From Dactylonectria macrodidyma (taxonomy: Eukaryota > Ascomycota > Sordariomycetes > Hypocreales > Nectriaceae): a stretch of DNA of 64,000 bases. The stretch covers positions 2,728,001 to 2,792,000 of the forward strand of contig JAGMUV010000001.1 in the NCBI GenBank assembly GCA_020744425.1. The letters run 5' to 3'. The notes under the pieces are model-generated. The model had not been told where the DNA came from. It made no database searches and saw only the letters and a program-made list of their open reading frames with translations. Shown in pieces: positions 37,411 through 47,441 of the stretch. The position numbers were made by a program, and so were the translations under genes. Positions within the stretch are counted from its first letter, which is position 1, and every line of letters begins with the position of its first letter.

Positions 37411-40222
37411 ATGGCCGGGGCACAAGAGGGTGTCTCGACAGCTATATTCGACATCACCCATGCCTGTCTCCAATCCTTTGATCAAGTCGTGGCCGACTAT
37501 GATAACTTGCTGCTCACACAACCTTTGGTTACATCAGATGGCACTACCATTGGCAACAGCCGAAAACTGTCCACTTATGATTTCCTCGGTCTTCGCAATA
37601 GTTTCTTGTTCTGGATCGACTATACCGGAGCGCTATCATTGATGAGCTCCTCACTGGACACCAGGTTACAGGGGCTGGAAGACATATCCGCCATGGTAGT
37701 CGAGTTGTTGGAAATGATCCTGCGGAATCTCCACCGTGGTGAGTTTTGTCATCGTCAATCTGATATACGCACCGGAAAGTTGCTTACCATATCCACCTCC
37801 AGTTGACCGGGAGCCTGGCAACCCGTCCATTGTCCCACCAAGTCCAACGAAGCTGCATATGCATTCCAAGACATGGGAAGACGCCTCACAGGCAGTCGAG
37901 ACTGCCTTGGATCGGTTGCATTTTATAGCGGTAGCAATCAGGAAAGCATCCGCAAAACAACTCGGTCATTCGGTGACCACTTTTGTCACCGACGAAGACA
38001 TTGTCTTTCGCAGGGACATCGCATCTTGGGTCCGCTACAGGTTTCCAGCCGCTCGTAGGGGGCTCTGTCAACAATTGGGCGACTCGATAGCGATCCGACG
38101 TCGGATACTGCTACAAACTGAACGCCACGCAAAGAGACTTGCCGTCAGGCGCCTGCCTGGTAAGGTCTCTTCTGCCAAGCAGCATGATAGCAAACACCCG
38201 GATCCTCAGCCAAGGATGGAGAAGAAAGTTGGCAATAGGGCAGCGCGTCACCCAAGCGTCCTAGCTAGCGCGGTAACGAAGGCTTCTCAACCGGATCCTC
38301 ACTCGCCGGCGCTTCAGATTCTTCGCCGCCCAAAACAACGAGCTCTCACGACAGTAATAAGCACTATACCGACGAGTCAAGAGGATAAACTCGAGTATCC
38401 ACCAATACCACAAGCGAGTGGAGGCGAGACACGGATCCAGTGCCCCTTTTGCTTCAGGCCCTTGGAACGCAAAGAACTGGAGTCGAGAGAAGACCATTGG
38501 AAACATCACATTGACGAACATCTCAAGCCCTACGGCTGTCCGTTCCCCGAATGTGCAGAGTCCCAGCTCTTTTTTACGCACCGCAACCAATGGAAAACTC
38601 ATATGGAATCTGCTCATTCGAAAGACTGGCTTCGCAAGGTTCATACCATCGTTTGGTATTGCGATATTGACCATGATGCCCCGGAGACCTTCGAAACCGA
38701 GGCGCATTGGAGGGAGCACATGAAAAACCCCGATTCTCATCCAAAAAGAAAGTTGAAGACACCCACTCAGGCACAGCTTGACGCACTCTCTCCCAGGAAA
38801 CAACAGGTCGCTCTCCGCGACAAGTTCGTCTGCCCCCTCTGTGAACAAATCCCCGAGAAAATACGACCTCTCATAGAAAAGGGACAAGGAGATCCGTCAG
38901 AAATGTACGCTTTCGTGGTTGATCACGTCGCAAACCACTTGAAGTCATTGTCCCTGATGGCTGTGCCGTCCTTTGACACCACCGTCCCAGAGACCCCTGG
39001 AGCGTTTGGGAAGTCGGTATTCTTGATGAGCGACTCATTCAAGAGACCGATGCGTGAGAACTCTGTTCCTCAGCCACCTAGTGGGAAAGAACATCTTGAC
39101 GGAATCTCTCTTCCCCCAGAGACATGGTCCAACTTGGGTCAAGACGCCATGGCTTTCGTCACACCCTCTGGCCAGGACTCAGTCTGGGATAAGGAATACC
39201 TCGATTACAAGCGGCCAGAGGATTTGCCAGAGCCATTAGAGCAGGAGTGGCTCGAAGGCTGGAAATCATGGAGGAGTGAGAATGATCCTTTCCCTTTACA
39301 AGATTCTCAATCAGATCCAATCTTGGCATATCTCATCAAAGCAAAGAATGCCGGTACCACGCACTTGTCCATGCAAGAACCAACTTTGGACCAGTTCGAC
39401 ATTGACGAAAAAAATGAAACTGGTCGGACGGCGCTCTCGTTCGCAGCTGAAGTTGGGGACATTGAAGCTGTTCAGCGGCTCCTGAAGAACGGCGCTGGCT
39501 TGGAGGTCGCGGATGAAGACGGCCATACGCCATTGCTGTGGGCAGCCTCGAATGGGCATGAGGCATCTGTGCAGTTGCTTCTTGATTCGGGTGCACGTGC
39601 CGACGCAGCAGACCAGATATACGGCCGAACACCCTTGTCCTGGGCAGCTTCAAAGGGCCACGAGGCTGTAGTACAGCTACTTCTCGAAAGAGGCGCGGAA
39701 GTCGATGCAGCTGACAACTCTCGCCGCACGCCTCTCTCATGGGCGGCCTCTCGGGGCCAGGCGGCTACTGTGCTACTGCTCATGCAGAACGGTGCAGATA
39801 TCGAATCTTCCGACCCCAAGTACGGCCACACACCACTTTCATGGGCGGCCGTGAGAGGACACGAAGCCACTGTAAGCCTTCTTCTTGAGAATGGCGTCAA
39901 GGTCAATACTACTGATCGGGAACATGGGCGGACACCGCTGTCTTGGGCGGCTGAAAACGGGCACGAGGCTATTGTGCGGAGGCTGCTCTCCTATGGAGGA
40001 GACATTGAGGCTACCGATCGGGATTCTTTGCAGACTCCGCTCATGTTCGCCGCTGAGAACGGACACGAGGGAACTGTTAGACTGCTTCTAGAGCTGGGAG
40101 CCCTTCTTGATGCAAAGGACCTGCAGGGATGGACAGCGCTGTCGTGGGCGACTGATGGAGGCCATGATGACGTTGCGTATTTGTTACGCTCGCTGGGCGC
40201 CCGAGACACACCAGCTCAATGA
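37411..40222 (+). CDS. Zinc-finger and ankyrin-repeat protein
   Basis: Two exons (37411-37738 and 37803-40222) around a 64-nt intron encode 915 residues. The start ATG (CATCATGG) gives a helical N-terminal domain (about residues 1-235) of the kind seen at the head of fungal signalling proteins. Residues 323-490 hold degenerate Cys2His2-type fingers: CPFC at 323-326 followed by His pairs, then CPFPEC, WYCDIDHD and CPLC with DHVANH. Residues 648-911 form eight ankyrin repeats. Repeats 3 to 6 are very alike (TPLSWAA then GHEA). No NACHT or NB-ARC nucleotide-binding domain is present, so this is not a full NLR. It lies tail-to-tail with the gasdermin-like gene and head-to-head with the S8 protease. 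Sensing or scaffolding is a reasonable guess; no function is proven for this architecture. Confidence 0.88.
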
Positions 40223-40529
40223 AGTACATCTTGGATCTCACCATCTGAAATTTGGCTTTACATATCCACGCATTCCCGCGGGGGGTCCGGGGCGGAGTTT
40301 GCTGTCCGAAATACAACATATTCCGCAATCAACAACCAGCTTTCATTGTAAAGGTATCTCAACCATGGCCTTTCATGTAGACTTTTGGGGACAGGCTGCC
40401 ACCAAGATAAAAAGTTGGTAGTTTCGAGTCAAATACACGGAATATTTGCAAAGTAGGTAGGCTCCTCATGGACAAAACACAGGGACATCAAGCCAGCAAT
40501 ATAAACTTTCGACACCCGCGACGTGTTAA
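40223..40529. terminator. Convergent 3' intergenic region
   Basis: These 307 bp separate the stop codons of two convergent genes (ankyrin protein and gasdermin-like protein) and must hold both 3' ends. No clear AATAAA signal was seen. The only notable sequence is a GC-rich patch, CCGCGGGGGGTCCGGGGCGG, near 40276. Confidence 0.4.
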
Positions 40530-41420
40530 CTACGCCAGATCGCGAGGAACCAGCCACAGCTCATCTTCGCCCCCCGTATGCATGGGGACGAAGCCATCAA
40601 CGCCACTCCCGCCTATATCTGCGATTGTGAACGTTTCGTCGTCGTCGTCCTCAGGAAGCTCAGGAAGCGGCTCGTCATCCACCAATACCGCATTCCTGAC
40701 CAGCCTTTTGGTTGCCAGGAACGGCTGACCGACGAGGAACGCCCGCTTATGATATAACTTTAGAACCTGGATACCCAGCACAAAGTCCGCCGGCTTGCCG
40801 AAAGATGACACAGTCCCGGACGCTGTCGAAACCGTGGCGTGGGCCCCGACCTCGGCATCGACAAGCCCGGCTGGCACTTGAACATCCGCCCCCGCCATGC
40901 CCGTAAACTCCCGGCCGCGCTCCGTCGAGACCGTAGCGCCCCGGGCAATCTTCAGCCCCGTAATGAGATACACGGGCGCCTTGTGGTTCGCCATGTCCAG
41001 GTAGTCTTTCACCTCGGCGAGCCGCAGGCACTGCTTGATATAGCTCGGTGAGGGGTAAAAGTAAGCCGTCTCCAGCCGCGCGACTGTGTACACGTTTTCC
41101 TCGTTCCGCTGGCCCTTGAGCCTCGCGTCGCCGCCGATGCTGCCGTCGAGGACCCTGGCGAGAAAGCTGGCCTCGCCGCTGCGCGACGACTTGGCGCTGG
41201 CCGTGACGTCTTCCTTGACGTCTACATATCGCTGGCCATCTGGGATGGCGATGCGCGAAGCGCCCTGGTTGATGGGATAGAATGACTGCAGGTCCTCGAT
41301 AACTGTACCCAAATCGAGGGGCCCGTCGGGAAATGGGCGAGTTGTGAAGTTAGGCGCGAGGTGGTATGTCGGCTGCTGCGTATTCTTCAGAGCTGCGCCG
41401 GCTTTCGATCCCAAGTTCAT
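40530..41420 (-). CDS. Uncharacterised 296-residue protein, possible gasdermin-like pore former
   Basis: A single exon with a clear ATG at 41420 encodes 296 residues. It has no signal peptide and no hydrophobic helix. Residues of about 70-215 contain stretches of alternating small and polar residues (for example SFLARVLDGSIGGDARLKG and GLKIARGATVSTERG...GADVQVP), as expected of amphipathic beta-hairpins in gasdermin-type or MACPF-type pores. A conserved-looking core reads APVYLITGLKIARG. The last 50 residues are strongly acidic (PELPEDDDDETF) and could be a short inhibitory tail. Length, the small tail and the neighbouring S8 protease match the HET-Q1/HET-Q2 arrangement of Podospora. The coding call is firm, but the gasdermin assignment is inferred from texture and context. 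An uncharacterised fungal family is the main alternative. Confidence 0.42.
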   Translation of the reverse strand: MNLGSKAGAALKNTQQPTYHLAPNFTTRPFPDGPLDLGTVIEDLQSFYPINQGASRIAIPDGQRYVDVKEDVTASAKSSRSGEASFLARVLDGSIGGDARLKGQRNEENVYTVARLETAYFYPSPSYIKQCLRLAEVKDYLDMANHKAPVYLITGLKIARGATVSTERGREFTGMAGADVQVPAGLVDAEVGAHATVSTASGTVSSFGKPADFVLGIQVLKLYHKRAFLVGQPFLATKRLVRNAVLVDDEPLPELPEDDDDETFTIADIGGSGVDGFVPMHTGGEDELWLVPRDLA

Positions 41421-41666
41421 CTTGGGCTGCCTGTACGGTGACTGTAGACGGCTTTCCCATGGAGGCTCGGGACCGTCACTCGGATAGTGGCGGTACGGAA
41501 AAGATATGAGAATAGGCCGATGGGATGGAGAGAAGGCTGCACGCCAGGTGTCTTTGCCGATAATGCGCGCATCCCCTCACACCTGCTGCATTTGTGCGTT
41601 TTGATATCAGCCGACATGCTGTTGCCCAATCAGAGGGTTGGTGGTTGCAGCCTGAGCCTCTGAAAC

Positions 41667-41719
<53 letters not shown>

Positions 41720-42452
41720 ATATGCGTACTTTTGTTGGAAGACCAACAGCCATGATTTCACGGTTATGACACAGATGAGAGCTTACAACAGTGGGTTTTG
41801 GGGTGCTGTCAAGCCACCCAAAAGTGATTAATTTAGGGTTGTGCTCCTGATTATTGTACCTGGGAACTCTTTCACAGTGGTGGACATCACCCTGACCCTG
41901 TCAAATTACCCCTCACCCGGGCTGCATGGCGTTCACGCCAGGCACCCGTGCCTAGCACCAGCAGCTGAGCTTCCGAGTTTCCAGTGCCGCGACTTTCCAA
42001 CAATTTTCTTTGGAACTTTGAAGGGGCCTGTTGATTGCTCCCACTGGTCGCCTTTCCGCGAGGAGGTTTCCAGCCATAGTTCCTGGTCGCACTTAGCATC
42101 AAGAGGGGGCAGTCCGAGCAGAGGCATGAAGAGACCGTGCAATACCCAGAGACCAGGAGGGTATACTTCACTGCCAAGCCTCGTTCCACCATGGCGATAT
42201 GCTGGAGTGAGTCTGAATTCATAAGGCAGGACCATTTGCCAATTCTTTAAATTAATGTGTAGTAGAAGACGCTACTAAAAGTGTCAAACCATCGTCTCCT
42301 GCCAGCGCTTGCCCCTTCCCCCCTCAGTGACAACCATGAGCAGATGTACCCTTTGACATATACCGTCCATATTTTCGCTCCGCAGTCAAGCTCCCATGCC
42401 TCCTCGTCAGTCTTCTTTACTGCCGGGCCACACTCTGCATGGCACCGCGGCC
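41421..42452. other. Intergenic region upstream of the gasdermin-like gene
   Basis: About 1.03 kb of normal GC separates the start of the gasdermin-like gene from the stop of the DUF1688 gene. It contains a long AC microsatellite. Overlapping open frames of 60-127 codons on both strands (41841-42235) resemble no family and are not called. Confidence 0.5.
41669..41716 (+). repeat. (AC)24 microsatellite
   Basis: Twenty-four uninterrupted AC units lie about 250 bp upstream of the gasdermin-like start codon. Such alternating purine-pyrimidine tracts vary in length between strains and can adopt Z-DNA; here it falls in the probable promoter. Confidence 0.97.
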
Positions 42453-43934
42453 CTAGAAGACAGTTCCATCGCTCTTGATGAGAATAGGGCTTGACTTGGT
42501 CTGTGGGCGTCGCTGTGCTGCGATCTCACGTCCGGATTTCCATGTACCGGCTTCGAGCAGCTGTGCCATGGTCAGGTGGACACCGTCGCCAATCCGGGAC
42601 TGGATCTTGCTGTAGAGTTTGTCGATAAGCACCAGTGTCATGGCCCTCCACTCGACTATAGCATCATCACTTGCGTCAAAAAGCGGCAAGTCCCCGCCCG
42701 ATGCCTCCAAGCCTCGGCCAAGTGTCTCCTTTTTCAGAGATAAGACGCCCAGGTCGACGAACAAGCCGCCATTGCGATACTCGGCCAAGGCTGTTAGGGA
42801 GTCTGCGTTGCTCCATTGCATCCCCAACACCCGCTGGAAGGGGACCATTAGGGAGTAGGTGAGCCATTGCGTAAGCTTGTGAAAGGGCTGGATGCCTTCC
42901 GCAGCAGCGCCAGGGCTCTTGATATTTGCTCCTCGCTGCAGGATGCTCAACGGCCATGCATCACCAACGGGCGTTCCGGCGATGGTAGTGCGATTCTTGG
43001 GCCAAGCGGGAATGAGAAGTGTCTGGAGAACGTCCCAGAGGACGAGGACGTCGAGGTTGGCGGATTCTCCTGCTGTTTTGGATACCAGATAGTCTGAAGA
43101 CCTTGTCAGTATCTTGAAACAACAGCGTAACTGAGAGACAGGAGGTAAATACCAACGAGGTTTCCAGGGCGACCTTCAGCTCCGAAAACATCAGGATGAG
43201 CAAGCAGTGATTGTCCGAGGCTTCTGAGGAGAGCCGCTCGAGAATCGACACCCAGCATGGGATTTCCATCAGACACTTGGAAACCCTCTGCGAGCACAGT
43301 CGTCTCTAGTCGTTCCAATCCCCTTCCTGCGCACCACGTGTGTTAGTCGCATATCTGGGCAATAAGGTCAGGACTGAAGGCGTTGGTCATTACCGTTCAC
43401 GATCGGGATGGCTTCAACCTCGGAGGCAGTGAAGGCAAAGGTGTTGAACATGCGAAGGCTGGCAACCGCGATGCCCTCGCTTCGTTCATAGATGTGGCCG
43501 GTTTCAGGCTCAGTGTATCGCCAATGATCACCTGCACCAGCATCCAGAAGAACGGAAACGAAGAATAGATCGATAAGACGACGAGTCACCTCGGTGTCAT
43601 CGCAGCCTTCTTTCTTCCACTGATCCAATAGGTTTGCGATACGCGGTATGTCCCCGACTTCGAAATGCTGCCAGCGCCCATGCGGAGGAATAGTATGGAA
43701 CTTGTCAGGACCGAAATCTCGCTGTCAGGAGAACATTTAGTCTAGACAGGTGCCACGAGGGTTCCTTTATTCCCGAACCTTGATGACAGAAGCCACAAAA
43801 TCGACGACATCACCCAGTTTGTCTTCCCGGAGCTTGAAATGGGCCAGGTTCCCGGCTTCGGCGATCTCTCCAACGACATTGGCACGATCTCGGATGGCGC
43901 GCAGAGAAAGAAGGTACTTGACGTTGGGATCCAT
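42453..43934 (-). CDS. URC4: URC4/urg3 family (DUF1688) uracil-catabolism protein
   Basis: Four exons (43779-43934, 43394-43721, 43153-43326 and 42453-43093) splice in phase to 432 residues, close to the usual family length. Introns are 57, 67 and 59 nt. Family features include the N-terminal LLSLRAIRDRANVV, RDFGPDKFHTIPPHGRWQHFE after the first intron, the RLIDLFFVSVLLDAGAG block, EGFQVSDGNPMLGVDSRA and the C-terminal end GREIAAQRRP...SDGTVF. In Lachancea kluyveri and fission yeast, proteins of this family are needed for, or induced with, breakdown of uracil through UMP and ribosyl-urea intermediates. The exact reaction is not certain. No URC1-type GTP cyclohydrolase II gene is present nearby. 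The start chosen is the ATG at 43934, where family similarity begins; an upstream ATG at 44006 is in frame. Confidence 0.93.
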
Positions 43935-45923
43935 GTTGAAGCAATTCAAATGGACGTGGACAGCCCTACACTGGAAACGCTTGTTGGTCGTGATGGTGAG
44001 GAGCAATTAATGCCCTGCAGGTTCCGAGCTGAGGCAGGAGTGGGAGGCTTTGGGCTGACAGAACCTGAGGTTGGCAAGGTATCAATTGAATGTTTGACAC
44101 AACATGCGGAGTCCCCATGCCCCTTGAGAAGCGCCAGCTCACGGGTCCGCTGCACGACCTGACGCAACACAGCCACGAGTTGGCGTTATGCCAGCCGACG
44201 ATTGGCCAGGTTGGAGTCGCCCGGGCGGGGAACGCCGAAGGCGCAAATTCATCATCCCTATTCGCTGCACCTAGCCCGCTCCTGCAAGCTGGTGGAGCAT
44301 GACGAGATAGATGCCAATCGTAGTAAATGGGGTGTAGGTCTAGTGTCACAAATCAAGCCAACAGGTGCGGGGCGCGGCCTTGCTCGACGCCGACGTGTCG
44401 ACCGCGACCAACAGCCGCATTCTCAATAACAACACGCGGAGCGAGTCGCAGGGCGATCTCAGCTCGTCATTCCCCTGCTGCCTGACGGCGGGGCTGTGCA
44501 CGATAGCAGCGCTCGATTGGCCGCTTGTGCCGCACTTAGCCTGAACGGTTCTGCGGGACAGCCAGCTTCACCGTTTTCTCAAAACGGACAGCACTAACAG
44601 AGGAAAAGAGGCGCCCGTTTTTGGGTCCCGAAGCCCCTGTTTGTTGACCCCCCTTCTCCGAAAACATAAGCTTTTAAGGGCCAGATCAGTAGTTGGGTCG
44701 ATGTCCAGCGAATCCCTAGTGTTTTCGTTCTATTTTGGAGACAAAGTCTTCTTGGCGTTCCACGTGCTTAGCGGGTCTTTCCGGCCCTTGCAGCGGCTCA
44801 GCGGCGCAGGTGCCCCACTGCGCGGCCCGGCCCGGCGCTCGATCCGATCCGAGGTCTTCCCGGAACGACCTGCTGACATAATCGAGAACGACCACATCTG
44901 ATCTTTTTCGGGAACGACCCCCTGCATGACTGACCAAACAATGCTCTCACAACATCTACAAAGAGTCGATGACCTCTGCGACGATCTCCAAGCCCTGGGG
45001 GCAGGGGTTTGAGACTGTGACAGGAACAGGTGCGGGACGGGGCGCGCCGCGTCGGGCACACACTCTCCAAAGCGGAGAGTGGCGGGGTGGAAAAGGCATG
45101 CTTGCTCCCGGGCTGGTCGCTTCACTCGCGGGCCTCGGTGCGTAGAATAAGGATCAGAAGACCATGTCACTATGGTTCTAGGCGTTACCTTGTGACTATT
45201 GCTGTTCCTGTGATGATATAATCTGAAATAGGGTGGCCGGGGTTCTGGCGTTAGCGTGGTGCTAGAGAGGGTATAAATAGGGCAAGTAATAACTGGAGTT
45301 ATAGGGCTTAGAGATTAATCTTATAACATTATTACCACCCCTTCTATTCTATTGCTATTTACCTGTGTCCCTTACTTTTCTTATCTAGCTTATTATAAAC
45401 AGGGTGGCCGGGGTGTTGCGACTGTCGCCGTCCGCGCGATGAATCGATGATGTTATCAGATATCGGGATATCAGATTTCTATGCTTAAGATTTCCTTCTG
45501 TCATCATAGGCGTGCATAGCCACTTGCCTCGTCACCGGCCTCGTCATCAGCTTCATCACAAGCCCAGTATTTCCTATGAACAGGTGGATAGCTAGATAAA
45601 GTCAAATAGTCCGTAGCATCCGGACCGTCTCGGCTGTCCGAGGTCATCATCAGTCTCTTCATCTATAAGACTGACCCAAAGACCCTCATTAGATAGGAAG
45701 AATAGCAAGAGCTTCTCACACACATGATCACTTCCATCTCCTAGATGCAACAGATGCGGTCTGAAACAGGGTGGCCGAGTTTCCGCGCCACTAGCGACGT
45801 CGCCTGTGTCAACATCATCTCTGGGCCCTCGTCCAGCTCCTTTTCATACCGAGCTGGCCACGTTTGTTTGCCCCTCTGCTTCCCACTTTTAGTGCACATG
45901 TTCACGACGAGACCGCTTGTACG
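43935..45923. other. Gene-poor right shoulder of the island
   Basis: About 2 kb of normal to high GC without a recognisable gene; several overlapping open frames at 44640-45220 resemble nothing and cancel each other. It contains three GAACGACC boxes (44863-44870, 44886-44893 and 44912-44919) and three GGGTGGCCG-type boxes. A patch near 45265-45390 with TATAAATAGGGC and AT-rich sequence looks like part of a decayed LTR. Confidence 0.4.
45231..45779 (+). repeat. Three dispersed GGGTGGCCGGGG boxes
   Basis: GGGTGGCCGGGG occurs at 45231-45242 and 45402-45413, and GGGTGGCCGAG at 45769-45779. They are preceded by similar bases (CTGAAATA, TATAAACA, CTGAAACA). The second and third are followed by loosely similar GC-rich sequence containing GTCGCC. 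They may be remnants of one repeated unit. The nature is unknown. Confidence 0.4.
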
Positions 45924-46440
45924 ATGCCCCGCGAAGAGCCGGTCAGGATCCCGATCGATGAAATCCGCCGCACGCTAGAAGAGCTCGATCGCCGACGCAC
46001 TCGAAACGGAGCTGGAGGAAGGTCAGGACCACCTCACTCGATTATTCCAAGCTCCTTAGCATACCAGAGCACCTATCAGCCCCGTCAGGAGCCGGTCAGA
46101 GTTCCATTTGACGAGGTCCGACGTACGTTAGAAGACCTGGACTGCCGACACGCTAAAGGACGCACTCTATAAAGATAAGGAGAATCTTAATAGACTGAGG
46201 CCAAGCCCTAAGAGGAGCTAGTAAGAGTCCTGCTTAATAAGATCTGCTAAAGGTTAGATGATTTAGACTAATAATATGCTAAAATATCGGCTTATAGAAG
46301 ATAAGAATTGTCTCCTTCTATTATTATTAAGTAATTAATATCTTAGAAACCCATTTAGCTTTAGAAAGAGCTTATAAAAGTTTAGCTTAATAAGATTATT
46401 TATATATAGAATAATATTAAATATTAGTATACTAAAGAAT
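45924..46440 (+). pseudogene. Tandem-repeat protein gene truncated by RIP at the island edge
   Basis: An open frame from ATG 45924 to TAA 46170-46172 encodes 82 residues with two copies of a 23-residue repeat: EPVRIPIDEIRRTLEELD and EPVRVPFDEVRRTLEDLD. Beyond the stop, two further copies continue in the same frame at about 46212 and 46365, but with TAA/TAG at several positions and many C-to-T/G-to-A changes (ELVRVLLNKIC-stop-RLDDLD). Spacing between copies is 153, 126 and 153 nt, as if a two-repeat unit of 279 bp was duplicated. The predicted repeats are charged and helical. An in-frame ATG at 45864 could also be the start. I do not recognise the protein. The open part may still be expressed as a short product. 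Confidence 0.55.
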
Positions 46441-46627
46441 AGGGCTACTAAATATAAGTAGTAGTTTAGTATAATACTATTATAATACTAAAAGATAAAC
46501 TTAAATTATAATTATAGTTATTATATAATAATATATAGAAGAGCATTTCTAAGAAAGAGCTATAAGACTATAATTATAAGAGGAGACTAGTAAGTTTGAT
46601 TATTAAAGAGCAGAAGAGGTATGCTAG

Positions 46628-47021
46628 TGTTATGGGCTAGAGCTTTGCTCTAGCCTTATAGTAGAAGACCTTGTATAGCTAGTTGGTTGATCGCACTGGC
46701 GATCGATCAATACGTATCCTTTTGCCTCAGCGGCAAAGGGTAGCGCTGTAAGGCGCTGGTGGCCGTTGCGCTAGCTATCGCTTAGCCCTTCTGGGGTCAG
46801 CCCATCACAGCTAGATATAATCACCAGTTACTTCTAAGCGGATCTCTAGTTGTTGGATAGCTCGTATGACCAATTGATGACCTTGAACATGTGTGTGTAT
46901 TGTGTATCTGTCCACTATGGCCCCCCGCCCCTTGAGGTCTGGGAGGTCTAGCTCTCCTTTCTTCCTAGCACAGGCTAGCCAGCCGGAGGCTCGGCGAGCC
47001 TTCTCTAAGTCAGTCCTAACA
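46628..47021 (+). repeat. 394-bp LTR with little RIP damage
   Basis: The segment begins TGTTA and ends TAACA, has normal GC, and is abruptly bordered by AT-rich DNA. It contains a perfect 9-bp stem with 3-nt loop (GGCTAGAGC-TTT-GCTCTAGCC, 46635-46655) and a second hairpin around TTTGCC/GGCAAA near 46720. Flanks do not form a target duplication (GCTAG against ACCCC), so it may be one LTR of an element continuing to the right. A second copy is not in the window. Confidence 0.5.
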
Positions 47022-47441
47022 ACCCCCTGCTTCTTATATAACTCCCTAATGCCCTAGTGTTCTAATATGCTTCTAATTTAATACGCCCCTTTAGCTTAAA
47101 AGCATAGCCTTTAGACTGACTTCTAGGATTACTAGAGCTTCTTTTTCTTCTTCTAGTTCTTACTTCTAGTTTTAAGCCAGTCTTACTAAAAGGTTAGTAA
47201 GCTTTAGTTACTAAATGAATGCTTTAAAGGCCTCTTATAAAAGGCTTTTTATAAAGCTATTAACTAGTAATTAGACTAATAGTATATAAATAATATTAAT
47301 CTAGCTTTATATAACTTTTTAATAAAGCTAGTAATTATATATATTAATATACTAGAGTTTAATATATAGTTAAATAAGCTCTTTTTTAATTAAGTAAATA
47401 GTCTGTTTATTATTATATTAAATAGTTATTTAAAAAGGAAG
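47022..47441. other. AT-rich segment, unassigned
   Basis: RIP-like AT-rich DNA follows the 394-bp LTR. If that LTR is a 5' LTR, this would be the start of its internal region (first bases ACCCCCTGC). No domain was recognised. Confidence 0.4.

Noticed and set aside
38261..38887. 208-codon minus-strand open frame
   Set aside because: It is antisense to the zinc-finger part of the ankyrin protein and has no recognisable content.
44641..45221. Several overlapping open frames of 63-146 codons on both strands
   Set aside because: GC-rich DNA gives long frames by chance. They overlap one another and resemble no family.
46635..46655. Hairpin considered as part of a tRNA or a rho-independent-type terminator
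   Set aside because: No tRNA cloverleaf arms or T-loop sequence follow, and such terminators do not apply in fungi. It lies within an LTR.
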